Assembly: GCA_036504975.1 (NCBI GenBank)
Contig: DASXUF010000022.1
Location: 1-35,992, forward strand
Source: Candidatus Binatia bacterium
Lineage (GTDB): Bacteria > Desulfobacterota > Binatia > UBA9968
Length of the DNA: 35,992 nucleotides
Direction: 5' to 3'
A program made the translations under genes and the position numbers. The notes beneath the pieces were generated by a model that was not told the DNA's origin, ran no database searches, and saw only the letters and a list, made by a program, of their open reading frames with translations. Below are positions 1-8,369 of the stretch, in pieces. Position 1 is the first letter of the stretch, and every line of letters begins with the position of its first letter.

Positions 1-1112
1 TCGGCAAGCTTGGTATCGATCATCGGATGGTCTTCTCTATAGACTCCGATGGGGTCGAGCCCTTGCTGCACCTTTTCGATCTCCCGCCGGAGGATCTGAC
101 GAAAAAAAACAATGCCGCGGTCCGAGGTCGCCAGGCGCTCATGCTCCCTGTCGGCTATCGGCCCTGCGGTTTCCCAGGCCATGTGGTCTTGAGCCAACGG
201 CTTGTGCAGGGTGTATCTCGCGTACGGGTAAAGGGCGTTGGGAGGATCCTTGAAGGCCTCGAGATATTCCACCGGCACGTCCTCTTCCGCCTGTTCCACA
301 AAACTCCCGTCTTCCGTCGGCTCGAAGAGAATGTGAACGTGCCAGGTGTGGGTGTCGTCGATCGGGACGCGAAACTGCGTCGAATTGGATTGCCGAAGAT
401 TGTTTGGAAAGATCAACGGATGTTCATCGACAAAACCGCTCTTGAAGATTCGCCGTTTCATGATGCCGAAGGGAATCTCGACGAACTCGAAATCCGCGAC
501 CTCGTCGATAAATCCGCGCGTCGTGTTCTCGGCCTTGTAGCTCCGCGTTGTGTCCAGATGCAAGATCTGCAGGTGAGCTGGATCTACGGAATTCTCCATC
601 GACTGAAGCCAGTTGCAGTCTACGATCGGGTAGACCGAGATCCCTCGCTTGCCGTCCTTCCTGGACCAGATATCGAATTTCGGGATCAGCGGGGCGGGCA
701 AAGGACCCATGTAGGCCCAATAGAATCCGAGGAATCTCTTGACCGGGTAGGCTTTGTGCTTGACCGTAAGATGGAATTGACTCCCCGCAGGCTCCGCGGG
801 ACACTCCAAACAATTGCCCTCAACGTCGTAAAGCCAGCCATGATAGGCGCAGGCTATCCCCCTCTCCTCGACTCTGCCGCACGCGAGGGAGACGCCTCTA
901 TGGGAACAACGGTCGGCAAGAAGACCCACTCTTCCTTTCCCGTCGCGAAACAGCACCAGATTCTCGCCCAATATCCTGACGAACTTGACGGGATTTTCTT
1001 CGGTCAACTCGCGGGCGACGGCGACCGGATGCCAGTAGCGGCGGAATAACTCCCCCGCCGGAGTCCCCGGCCCGACGCGGGTTAGCACTTCATTCTCTTC
1101 TTTTGTGAGCAT
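1..1112 (-). CDS. Rieske 2Fe-2S aromatic ring-hydroxylating oxygenase, alpha subunit (3' end outside window)
   Basis: The first 370 residues are readable from ATG at 1112 (GAGGAG eight bases upstream) and the frame is still open at the window edge. A Rieske cluster motif is visible: C69-x-H71 followed by C88-x2-H91. The mononuclear iron motif N174-x2-D177-x2-H180-x4-H185 follows. The N-terminal GPGTPAGELFRRYWHPV segment is typical of the phthalate 4,5-dioxygenase / vanillate demethylase group of Rieske oxygenases. These use electrons from a separate reductase to hydroxylate or demethylate aromatic acids. No reductase is in the window. The gene is divergent from, and clearly paralogous to, the oxygenase at 1560-2801. 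The substrate cannot be read from sequence; the phthalate-like assignment is inference from family and neighbours. Confidence 0.9.
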   Translation of the reverse strand, partial: MLTKEENEVLTRVGPGTPAGELFRRYWHPVAVARELTEENPVKFVRILGENLVLFRDGKGRVGLLADRCSHRGVSLACGRVEERGIACAYHGWLYDVEGNCLECPAEPAGSQFHLTVKHKAYPVKRFLGFYWAYMGPLPAPLIPKFDIWSRKDGKRGISVYPIVDCNWLQSMENSVDPAHLQILHLDTTRSYKAENTTRGFIDEVADFEFVEIPFGIMKRRIFKSGFVDEHPLIFPNNLRQSNSTQFRVPIDDTHTWHVHILFEPTEDGSFVEQAEEDVPVEYLEAFKDPPNALYPYARYTLHKPLAQDHMAWETAGPIADREHERLATSDRGIVFFRQILRREIEKVQQGLDPIGVYREDHPMIDTKLA

Positions 1113-1231
1113 AGGACGAGCTCCTCTCTCGGAAGGAAACATATCCAAAGAGAATTTTCCGGTCAACATCCGGTTATTTGTGTTTCCTTCGGGGACGATC
1201 AAAACCTCTCATCGTCAGCAAGAGAAAGTCT

Positions 1232-1316
1232 GTCATGCCCGCGGCCGCGGGCATCCAGGGGAGGCGATGGAAGGGCCAAAGCGAAAAGACTGGATTCCCG
1301 TTTTCACGGGAATGAC
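1232..1316. repeat. REP-like double-hairpin element between the divergent oxygenase genes
   Basis: The ends GTCAT (1232-1236) and ATGAC (1312-1316) are inverted. Inside lie a perfect 20-base palindrome at 1235-1254 (ATGCCCGCGG and its complement) and a second hairpin, ATTCCCGT (1294-1301) with ACGGGAAT (1306-1313). Both arms carry the CCAGG/CTGGATTCCCG consensus seen in REP/MITE-like families of many environmental bacteria. It lies in a 447-bp divergent intergenic region that has no convincing gene. Confidence 0.7.
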
Positions 1317-1433
1317 GAAAGGGAAGTCGCCTGTACCGAGTCGCGAGCCGAGGGTTGTTGCGTTCTTTCAACGCTCGTTGAAGAAGTCCTTGACGGCGTA
1401 TAGAGTTGTTTATACGATCCTCAACGCCGACTC

Positions 1434-1543
1434 CACCACGAAGGGAAGGAAGAGCACGAGGGAAGAGTAGATGACACTTAAATCCCGTCGGGTTTTTTTG
1501 GCGATTGCCCGGCCTTCGTGTCCTTCGACGCGCTTCGTGGTGA
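1434..1543. repeat. Inverted ACCACGAAG-family intergenic repeat
   Basis: CCACCACGAAG near 1434 is mirrored by CTTCGTGGTG at about 1534-1543, with CCTTCGTGTCCTTCG next to the right arm. The same word family recurs at 2805-2875. It sits directly upstream of the second oxygenase gene and so lies in its 5' region. Confidence 0.5.
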
Positions 1544-1559
1544 AAGTGAGGAGATCTAG

Positions 1560-2801
1560 ATGCTCTCTGCCGAACAGAACGAGACGCTGACCAAGATCGG
1601 TCCCGGCACGCCGATGGGAAAGCTCATGCGCCGCTACTGGCATCCCGTCGCCGCTTGCTCGGAGCTGGTCGAGCGGCCGGTCAAGTCGATAAAAATCCTC
1701 GGCGAGTCCCTGGTGCTTTACTGCGATCGAAAGGGCCGGCCGGGGCTCGTCGGCGATACCTGCGCCCACCGCCGGGCCGCGCTGCTCTATGGCATACCGG
1801 AAGAGGATGGGCTCCGGTGCGCGTATCATGGGTGGAAATACGACAAGACTGGGAAGTGCACGGAGATGCCGGCGGAGCCCGCCGGGAGCGCGTTCAAGGA
1901 GCGGGTGAAGATTACCGGTTATCCGGTGGAGGAGTTGGGCGGGTTGATCTTTGCTTATCTGGGTCCCGAGCCGGCGCCGCTGCTGCCGCGCTGGGATCTA
2001 TTGGTGCGGGACGACGCGCTCCGCGACATCGGCGTGGCCGTAGTCCCTTGCAACTGGCTCCAGATCATGGAGAACGGGCTCGACCCCGTGCACGTCGAGT
2101 GGCTGCACCAGCATTTCAATAATTATGTTCTGGAGCGCTTGGGGCGGGAAGGCGAGCAGAAAATCCCGCAGCACCACGAGAAGATCGGATTCGATACCTT
2201 CGAGCATGGGATCGTCAAGCGGAGGGTTTTGGAAGGAGAAACGGAGGCGAACGAGGACTGGCAGGTCGGCCATCCGATCATTTTTCCCAACATTCTGCTG
2301 AGCGGCAGCGTGCGCCGGCCCACTTTCCAGATCCGGGTGCCGATAGACGACACCCACACCGTGCACTGGTGGTACTCTTGCTACGTCGAGCGGCCCGGCG
2401 TGGAAGTCGCGCCGCAAGAAAAAATTCCCTTCTACAAGGTCCCGGTCCCGGGACGCGACGAGGACGGCGATCCTCAGTGGTCGCTCCTGGACAACAACAG
2501 CGGCCAGGACATGGCGATGTGGTATACCCAGGGGCCGGTCGCCGACCGCTCGCTCGAGAAGCTGGGAGATTCGGACAAGGGAGTCATTCTCTACCGTAAG
2601 CTGCTGAAGGAAGAAATGGAAAAGGCCCAACGGGGAGAAGATCCCATGAACGTGATGCGCGACCCGGAAAAAAATGTGCGCATCAAGCTCAGGCTCGAAG
2701 AGGCGAAGCTCGCCGGGCGCGCAGGAACATCCAGCCGCCAGGGCGGAGCGACCAAGTATAGCCCCGTTCTCAATGAGGATGAGGCGCGGTTGAGAAAGTG
2801 A
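1560..2801 (+). CDS. Rieske 2Fe-2S aromatic ring-hydroxylating oxygenase, alpha subunit
   Basis: The 413-residue product starts at ATG 1560 with GTGAGGAG upstream. The Rieske motif is C68-x-H70 and C87-x2-H90. The catalytic iron site is N172-x2-D175-x2-H178-x4-H183 in a ENGLDPVHVEWLH segment. All ligand positions are intact, so an active mononuclear-iron oxygenase is expected. It is paralogous to the divergent gene ending at the left edge; both begin with nearly the same GPGTP-RRYWHPV block. The last 35 residues are a charged, family-variable tail. Known relatives include phthalate 4,5-dioxygenase and related ring hydroxylases or O-demethylases acting in the cytoplasm with a separate reductase. 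The downstream dehydrogenase and binding protein suggest use on an imported aromatic acid, but that is inference. Confidence 0.92.
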   Translation: MLSAEQNETLTKIGPGTPMGKLMRRYWHPVAACSELVERPVKSIKILGESLVLYCDRKGRPGLVGDTCAHRRAALLYGIPEEDGLRCAYHGWKYDKTGKCTEMPAEPAGSAFKERVKITGYPVEELGGLIFAYLGPEPAPLLPRWDLLVRDDALRDIGVAVVPCNWLQIMENGLDPVHVEWLHQHFNNYVLERLGREGEQKIPQHHEKIGFDTFEHGIVKRRVLEGETEANEDWQVGHPIIFPNILLSGSVRRPTFQIRVPIDDTHTVHWWYSCYVERPGVEVAPQEKIPFYKVPVPGRDEDGDPQWSLLDNNSGQDMAMWYTQGPVADRSLEKLGDSDKGVILYRKLLKEEMEKAQRGEDPMNVMRDPEKNVRIKLRLEEAKLAGRAGTSSRQGGATKYSPVLNEDEARLRK

Positions 2802-2804
2802 CCT

Positions 2805-3000
2805 TCGAGACCTTCGTGTCCGTTCGGCTGAGCTCACGGCCGAAGCCTTCGTGGTTAAAATTTTCTCACCACGAACAGCACAGCGCACACAAAGTTCGGA
2901 GCATTTATTTCGCCAAGACGCTAAGCTCGCAAAGTTTAATTCTTTTCTTCCTTGGCGCCCTTTGCGTCTTTGCGCGAGTCGGGTTTTCGTCTTCATGACC
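2805..3000. repeat. Compound intergenic repeat (TTCGTGGT hairpin plus CGCCAAGACGC/TTTGCGTCTTTGCG inverted pair)
   Basis: A perfect 8-bp hairpin TTCGTGGT (2848-2855) / ACCACGAA (2868-2875) is followed by CGCCAAGACGCTAAG near 2911-2926. The latter is mirrored by CTTTGCGTCTTTGCGCGAG near 2962-2980. These word families are common as dispersed intergenic repeats in environmental bacteria. The block fills the 219 bp between the oxygenase stop and the dehydrogenase start. Confidence 0.55.
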
Positions 3001-3020
3001 GGAGATTCGGACAAGCAATC

Positions 3021-4190
3021 ATGAGCGCCGTCTCTCTCAGGCTCGGGCTGGCCGGCTTGGGCACCGCCGGCAGATCGGTGGCCCAGGCCGTCGCCAAGGT
3101 CCCGGGCTATATTTTCGCCGCCGGCGCCGATACTCGAAAGGGGGCGTTGCAACAGTACCGAGCTAAACACGGCATCGCAGTCTTCGATAGCGTGGCCGAC
3201 ATGTGCCGGAGCAAAGACGTGGACGTGGTCTATGTAGCAACGCCCAACCCCTTGCATGCCGAGCACGCGGTCATCGCGGCCGAACACGGCAAACATATTA
3301 TTGTCGAAAAGCCGATGGCCATTACGCTGGACGAATGCGACCGGGTGATCGCCGCGGCGGAAGAGAATCGCGTGAAAGTCATGGTGGCGCACACTCGCAG
3401 CCTCAATCCGCCGATCAGAAAAATGAGGGAGATCGTCGGCAGCGGCAGGCTTGGGCGCGTCATCCAGATCAATACCTGGCGCTACGCGCCGTGGCTTTTG
3501 CGGCCGAGACTCCCTATGGAGCTGGACACGCGGCTCGGAGGCGGAGTTTGCTACCGCCAGGCGCCCCATCAAGTCGATATCGTCCGTCTCTTGGGCGGCG
3601 GTTTGGTGAAAAGCGTAAGGGCGGTCGCGGCCCGTTGGGATCCAAAGAACGACACCGAGGGAAATTATACCGCCTTTCTCGATTTCGAGGACGGGACCGC
3701 CGCCACTCTGGTCTACAACGGCTACGGATACTTCGACGACGCCGAGCTGACGCACGGAGCCGGCGCGGATGGAGATAATCTTGGCGCGGGACAAAAACTC
3801 AGGAAGGCCGCTAAAGAAGGGCTGCTGACCAAAGACGACAGCCGCTCAGGCCTGGCCTTTCAAATCGAGGGCAGGAATGAGGACGGCGGTTCGCGCCAGC
3901 CATTTTTTGGACTTACGCTGGCGAGCTGCGAGAAAGGCGATCTGAGACAATCACCGAACGGGATTTTCGTTTACGACGACAACGGAGTGAGTGAAGTCCC
4001 ATGCCCCGAGTGGCGCGGGCCGCTCGCGGTCGAGTTGGAAGAGTTCTTTAACGCGGTCGCCGCGGATAGGCCCGCGCCGCATGACGGACGCTGGGGTAAG
4101 GCGACCCTGGAGGTCTGTCTGGCGATCTTGCAATCCAGCCGGGAAAGGCGCGAGATTCAGCTCTCGCATCAAGTGCCGAGCCCGTATTGA
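3021..4190 (+). CDS. Gfo/Idh/MocA family NAD(P)-dependent oxidoreductase
   Basis: The start ATG at 3021 (MSAVSLRLGLAGLG) is preferred over an upstream in-frame start because the dinucleotide-binding strand begins immediately after it. The product has 389 residues. The Rossmann fingerprint GLAGLGTAG is at residues 9-17 and the family EKP motif (E96-K97-P98) is present. A GGGVCYRQAPHQVDIVRLLGG block (175-193) holds the usual catalytic-domain histidine H183. The family includes sugar and inositol dehydrogenases and also Pht4, the 4,5-dihydro-4,5-dihydroxyphthalate dehydrogenase. Position directly after a phthalate-dioxygenase-type Rieske gene favours rearomatisation of a cis-dihydrodiol, but a sugar dehydrogenase role cannot be excluded. 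Its stop overlaps the start region of the downstream binding-protein gene, so the two are cotranscribed. Confidence 0.88.
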   Translation: MSAVSLRLGLAGLGTAGRSVAQAVAKVPGYIFAAGADTRKGALQQYRAKHGIAVFDSVADMCRSKDVDVVYVATPNPLHAEHAVIAAEHGKHIIVEKPMAITLDECDRVIAAAEENRVKVMVAHTRSLNPPIRKMREIVGSGRLGRVIQINTWRYAPWLLRPRLPMELDTRLGGGVCYRQAPHQVDIVRLLGGGLVKSVRAVAARWDPKNDTEGNYTAFLDFEDGTAATLVYNGYGYFDDAELTHGAGADGDNLGAGQKLRKAAKEGLLTKDDSRSGLAFQIEGRNEDGGSRQPFFGLTLASCEKGDLRQSPNGIFVYDDNGVSEVPCPEWRGPLAVELEEFFNAVAADRPAPHDGRWGKATLEVCLAILQSSRERREIQLSHQVPSPY

Positions 4191-4201
4191 TGGAGGCGCT
4201 C

Positions 4202-5320
4202 ATGAAGGATTGTCGGAACGGCAGATCATATGTCGTGGCTCTGACTTTCGTCCTTGCGTTGATCCTGTTTTCTCCGGAGACGCCGGCGCAGGGAAATTGG
4301 CAGGCCGAATGGGAAAAAATAGTTGCGGCAGCGGAAAAAGAAGGACAGGTCAACATCGGCGGTCCGCCGGGGGATACCTATCGGTTCGCCTTGATGGAGG
4401 TGTTTCAAAAGAAATACCCCAAGATCAAGATCGAATGGGACGGCGCCGAAGGGCGCGCGAAGATACCTCGCATCCTGCGCGAGCGGAACGCCGGGATCTT
4501 CAATATGGATCTCTACCTTGGAGGATCGGGCTCGCCGCTGGCCGCGCTCAAACCGATCGGGGCCTTCGATCCGCTCAGGCAGGAATTGATTTTGCCGGAC
4601 GTGGTGGACGACGCCAAATGGCACGAGGGGCTCAACGCCGGATTTGTCGATAACGAGAAAAAGTTCATTTACGCTTACGACGGCACCACGCAAGACTTGG
4701 TCTACGTCAATCGCGACTTTGTTCCCAAGAACGAGCTCAAATTCTTTAAGGAGCTGTTGGATCCGAAATGGGCCGGAAAGATCGTCTGGGACGACCCGCG
4801 GCGGGAAGGGTCGGGGCTCAACACCGCGCAGGTTTTTTTGCTTTCCTATGGAGACGAGTTCCTTAAGAAACTTCTCAGCGAGCAGAAGATCGTCTACACC
4901 TTGGACCGGCGGCAACTGACGGAGTGGGCGGTGCGCGGACGTTATCCCATCGGGATTTCGCTTGCCGAGGACCAACTGAAAATCTTCCTGGAGAAAGGGG
5001 TGGGAAAGAACCTTCAGCCCATGGAGGACAAGACACTCGTTAAAGCCTATTCACAGGGGTTTGGCAGCGTCGCGGTTTTCAACCGCCGCCCGCACCCGAA
5101 CGCGACGAAGGTTTACCTGAACTGGCTGCTGTCGAAGGAAGGGCAAACGAGTTGGGTCACCAACACCTTGAGCCGAAACAGCCGCCGGCTGGATGTCACT
5201 TCAGGCGATCCTAAAAATGTCTTGAAGCCGAGCGAAAAGTATAAAAACACCCAGTCTGAAGAATTTATTCCCATGCGCGCCGCTATCATGAAGCTGGCGA
5301 AAGAATTGATCCCGCAGTGA
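4202..5320 (+). CDS. ABC transporter extracellular solute-binding protein (family 1, Fe3+/spermidine-type fold)
   Basis: ATG 4202 is chosen because GGAGG (4192-4196) lies five bases upstream; an in-frame ATG at 4190 overlaps the preceding TGA. The 372-residue product begins with a basic stretch and a hydrophobic segment ending FSPETPAQG, a likely Sec signal peptide. The mature part has the WEKIVAAAEKEGQVNI opening, the YLGGSGSPLAAL segment and the LNWLLSKEGQ block near residue 305. These are typical of COG1840-type periplasmic binding proteins. No permease or ATPase gene follows, so it is either an orphan or uses a transporter encoded elsewhere. Coupling to the dehydrogenase suggests that it captures the substrate of this catabolic set. 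Confidence 0.88.
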   Translation: MKDCRNGRSYVVALTFVLALILFSPETPAQGNWQAEWEKIVAAAEKEGQVNIGGPPGDTYRFALMEVFQKKYPKIKIEWDGAEGRAKIPRILRERNAGIFNMDLYLGGSGSPLAALKPIGAFDPLRQELILPDVVDDAKWHEGLNAGFVDNEKKFIYAYDGTTQDLVYVNRDFVPKNELKFFKELLDPKWAGKIVWDDPRREGSGLNTAQVFLLSYGDEFLKKLLSEQKIVYTLDRRQLTEWAVRGRYPIGISLAEDQLKIFLEKGVGKNLQPMEDKTLVKAYSQGFGSVAVFNRRPHPNATKVYLNWLLSKEGQTSWVTNTLSRNSRRLDVTSGDPKNVLKPSEKYKNTQSEEFIPMRAAIMKLAKELIPQ

Positions 5321-5695
5321 GGCTTGAAACAAATGATTTTGAGCTGGGATGGCGCTTCGGGCGGTTAACTTGGATAGAGGATCTACCCCAGTGACCTTTG
5401 TTATCGAGATGGTAAAAAAAGTCAGAGCGTAAACCTACGGGCCGTGAAGGTATGGCTGTAACGAGGTGAGTTGCGGACATATGTGCTCCCAACCATGTGC
5501 CTGATCCTGTAATTCTGTAAACTTGTTTGCCCTGCAATGCGTCCAATCAAAATAGAATAAAGTCTAAAAAAGGGGAAGATCGGCGGGACTTGCGTCGAGA
5601 TTTTCAGAGACTTTGACTACCGACCTAAGACGAAAGTTCTCGTAGATGAGGAATACCAGATCTAGGCAGAAGGGTCCTTAGCAGGGTGGGCCTTA
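5321..5695. other. Intergenic stretch with no supported gene
   Basis: This 375-bp stretch is more AT-rich than the flanking operon. I see no RNA gene, clear terminator or promoter in it. A small minus-strand open frame here resembles no family I recognise. It marks the left edge of the lower-GC segment that runs to about 10440. Confidence 0.5.
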
Positions 5696-7183
5696 ATGAA
5701 CGTTCTGCTTCTCTCCATGCCGGACTCTTTCGAGCATACGCCGACCGTTGGCATCCGTATGCCCAACGGCGCTCTTACTTCTCTCGCCGGGAACGTTGAT
5801 TCGCATCATCAAGTCGCTGTCGCCGATCTCGTACTAGTCCAGCAGCGCGTCCCAGCAACTATAGAGCATCTCATGGACGAGATTCAGCCGGAGCTGGTGG
5901 GGCTCTCGGTAATGACCTTCCAAAGGAAGACCGCCAAAAAGATTATCGAACTCTTGCGTTCGATTAGGCCTGGGCTTCGCATCGTCGTCGGCGGATATGA
6001 CCCGAGCATGGCTCCTGAAGCCTATACCTGCAGCGACGTTGACTTCATTGTGCGCGGCGAAGGAGAGATCACTTTTCGCGAGCTGCTGCGCGCAATCGAA
6101 ACCGATCGTCGTTATGAGCTCATTTTAGGCTTGTCATACCGAGAAGCGAACGGCTTCCGCCACAATCCGGACCGACCGGTCAGTGGTCTTGAGAGCCCAG
6201 AGATAAGGCTCCCCAACCGCGGCGCCCGCGTTCTGAGCGATTATACCATGCTTGGGCGCCAGGTCGATGTCGTCGAAACCTCTCGAGGGTGTACGTTCGA
6301 TTGCAGTTTCTGCTCGATCATCGCGATGCGTGGTCGCCAATTCCACACTTATTCCTTCGACAGGGTACTCGATGACATACGGGACGCCCAAAACCACGGC
6401 GCGCGAGCGATTTTTCTCGTCGATGACAACATTACTCTCGACGTTTCGCGCTTCGAGGCGCTTTGTCGGGCAATCATAGGCGCCCGGCTGAACCATTTAG
6501 ACTTCATTGTGCAGGCGATGACTTCGGCCATTGCAAACCATCTTGAGACACTCGTACCGTTGATGCGCAAGGCGGGTTTCCGCTATGTCTTTCTTGGAAT
6601 CGAGAACGTCCTGGAAGAAGATCTGAACTTTCTTCGTGCCAGTTCCAAAAACACGCGGCGCGAAAAGGGACACAAGCTGGGCAATGCCGCGATCCAAGCC
6701 ATCGAGGCCCTACACCGGCACAAGATGTATGTCGTCGGCGGGCTCATCGTCGGCAATCCGGGAGACACGCGCCAATCAATAGAGACCAATCTGGATTTTG
6801 CGCGACGCTATGTCGATTGGCCGTACATTCAGCACCCCACGCCTTACCCTCGCACACCGATGACCAAATACTTTTATGAACATGGGCTGATTATCAACGA
6901 GAACTCTGAAGAGTACGACGGCACCACCGCAGTGGTCCGGACCGATCACCTGACGGCGGAGGAGGTTGAGTTTCTAAGGTGGCGAGCGGAGCGATGGATG
7001 AAACTGCGTCACCTGCCGGCGGTTCTATTTCACAGTCCTTGGTTCACGCTACGCAACGCGGCAAAGATGTTGGCGCATGTCTTTCGCGGCGCCACCATCA
7101 AGTCCCTGCTTGGTCTCGAAGACGAAAAAAGGGCCTTCGAGCGCTACCGCGCGATCCGTAAGGCCGAGCGGGCGTATATCTGA
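5696..7183 (+). CDS. B12-binding-domain radical SAM protein
   Basis: The 495-residue product starts at ATG 5696 with AGGGTGGG upstream. Residues 1-165 form a cobalamin-binding-type Rossmann domain with VGLSVMTFQRKTAKKI, VGGYDPSMAPEAY and VDFIVRGEGEITFREL segments. The classic DxHxxG base-off histidine motif is not evident. The radical SAM core begins with C199-x3-C203-x2-C206 in TSRGCTFDCSFCS, the 4Fe-4S ligands that cleave S-adenosylmethionine. The C-terminus (about 400-495) is a helical extension rich in basic residues. Relatives include BchE, HpnJ-like and other methylases or cyclases acting on lipids or tetrapyrroles. The specific reaction is not recognisable here. Base composition and isolation suggest acquisition. 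Confidence 0.88.
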   Translation: MNVLLLSMPDSFEHTPTVGIRMPNGALTSLAGNVDSHHQVAVADLVLVQQRVPATIEHLMDEIQPELVGLSVMTFQRKTAKKIIELLRSIRPGLRIVVGGYDPSMAPEAYTCSDVDFIVRGEGEITFRELLRAIETDRRYELILGLSYREANGFRHNPDRPVSGLESPEIRLPNRGARVLSDYTMLGRQVDVVETSRGCTFDCSFCSIIAMRGRQFHTYSFDRVLDDIRDAQNHGARAIFLVDDNITLDVSRFEALCRAIIGARLNHLDFIVQAMTSAIANHLETLVPLMRKAGFRYVFLGIENVLEEDLNFLRASSKNTRREKGHKLGNAAIQAIEALHRHKMYVVGGLIVGNPGDTRQSIETNLDFARRYVDWPYIQHPTPYPRTPMTKYFYEHGLIINENSEEYDGTTAVVRTDHLTAEEVEFLRWRAERWMKLRHLPAVLFHSPWFTLRNAAKMLAHVFRGATIKSLLGLEDEKRAFERYRAIRKAERAYI

Positions 7184-7196
7184 CTTGTAATTAATT

Positions 7197-7664
7197 ATGG
7201 CAGGCGGTTTTTCTTGGACTCCCGGCAAGTTGGCCTGGACGCTGATCGTCTTGACCCTACCATGGTTCTCTGCTTATGCCGCCGATTTTTCTCCGGTGGG
7301 CCTCTGGAAAACGATCGACGACCATACGGGGAAGCCACGCGGTTTGGTGCGCGTTACACAAGTGGGCGAGGAGTATCAAGCAAGGGTGGAAAAAATCTTT
7401 CCCAAGCCTGGCGAAGGTCCGAACCCCAGGTGCGAAAAATGTGAAGGAACGCGGCATAATCAGCCGGTGATTGGGATGACCATTTTGTGGGGGCTGACAA
7501 AACAAGGCGAGGAATATCAAGGCGGAGAAATATTGGACCCCGAAAATGGCAAGGTCTACCGTGTGAAGATGAAGCTTGACGACGGAGGGAGAACGCTCCA
7601 TGTGCGTGGTTTTATCGGGTTTTCTCTTTTGGGACGCACCCAGATTTGGATTCGTGAAGAGTGA
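7197..7664 (+). CDS. DUF2147 family exported protein
   Basis: The 155-residue product has a hydrophobic N-terminus ending near SAYAAD (residue 30), a probable signal peptide. The mature part matches the DUF2147 pattern: GLWKTIDDHTGKPRGLVRV, then C79-x2-C82, GGEILDPENGKVYRVKMKL, and the closing VRGFIGFSLLGRTQIWIR. The family is periplasmic and its function is not established. It starts 13 bp after the radical SAM stop without a visible ribosome-binding site. It may be translated from the same message. Confidence 0.85.
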   Translation: MAGGFSWTPGKLAWTLIVLTLPWFSAYAADFSPVGLWKTIDDHTGKPRGLVRVTQVGEEYQARVEKIFPKPGEGPNPRCEKCEGTRHNQPVIGMTILWGLTKQGEEYQGGEILDPENGKVYRVKMKLDDGGRTLHVRGFIGFSLLGRTQIWIREE

Positions 7665-7775
7665 TATGTGAGAAGTGACGCTCTTATGAATTTTATCTAT
7701 TTAGCTCAGACAGCGAATCTGGTCGCCCAATCGGCAGTTGGAACACGTCATTCCGGCCGGGCGTTCGAGGTTCCC

Positions 7776-8369
7776 TCAGATCGGCTGTGGAGCTGAAGTG
7801 TCCGACAAGGTTTTTTCTCCCACTACTACGGCGGTGTGCGCCTTGCCGTCGGCACCGAGGGCCTGCACCACACGATTCATATAGCTAAAAAAGCCGACAA
7901 CGTGGGTAGCATCTAAAATCGCTCGGTCCGAGAAGCCGTCCGAACGCAGCTTTGCGATGTCGTCAGGTGTCACCTCGGCGGCATTGCGTGCAACCTTTTC
8001 GGCAAACGATAGAAGATGCTTCATCCCTGGCTCGACCGGAGCGGTACAGTAATCTTTCATGAGCGCGTCGGCCAATTCCGCGTTGTTCAGTTCTTCACGG
8101 AGAAACTCTCCGTTGGACTCGGTTCAGTAGAAACAATTATTCACTTTAGAGGCCACGATGGCCACCATCTTCCGCTGGGCACGGGTCAACGGCGAGGGCC
8201 CTTCCATAAGCGAGCGGAACAGCGGGCCCAACGTGACTAGAAGGCGTGGGTTGAGACTTGAGACCTTAACAATATTAGGAACCCGCCCCCGCGTCCAGCG
8301 CAGCACCCGATAGATCCAACTCAGCAGTCCATGTGCTTCACTCTCCTCAAACGTTTTAATCCACGTCAT
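7776..8369 (-). CDS. AhpD-like peroxidase-related protein, probable selenoprotein (UGA at the CxxC site)
   Basis: Read through one in-frame TGA (8124-8126), this is a single 197-residue protein of the carboxymuconolactone decarboxylase / AhpD fold, the usual length for the peroxidase-related group. ATG 8369 has AGGAG upstream. The N-terminal half reads GRVPNIVKVSSLNP and GPSPLTRAQRKMVAIVASKVNNCFY. The TGA is codon 82, giving C79-F-Y-U82 exactly where the family has CxxC. The second half continues in the same frame with family-like sequence (MKHLLSFAEKVARNAAEVTPDDI, FSDRAILDATHVVGFFSYMNRV). A perfect hairpin lies where a bacterial SECIS belongs. Caveat: the histidine usually found after the second cysteine is asparagine here, so a nonsense-mutated relic is the alternative. 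An automatic caller would split this into two fragments. Confidence 0.75.
8097..8113 (-). promoter_or_regulatory. Candidate bacterial SECIS hairpin for the in-frame UGA
   Basis: On the coding (minus) strand ACGGAGA-GTT-TCTCCGT forms a perfect 7-bp stem with a three-base loop beginning with G. The loop starts 18 bases after the UGA. Published descriptions of bacterial SECIS elements place the apical loop roughly 16-37 bases after UGA with a G among its first two bases, and this one fits. The hairpin is inside coding sequence, as bacterial SECIS elements are. Confidence 0.6.

Noticed and set aside
27-1049. Long plus-strand open frame across the left end
   Set aside because: It is antisense to the Rieske oxygenase, whose minus-strand translation carries all iron ligands; the plus frame resembles nothing.
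1998-3794. 598-residue minus-strand open frame
   Set aside because: It runs antisense to the oxygenase and dehydrogenase and through the intergenic repeat; high GC explains the long open frame.
5286-5546. 86-residue minus-strand open frame
   Set aside because: It overlaps the end of the binding-protein gene, lacks a family resemblance and has no clear start signal.
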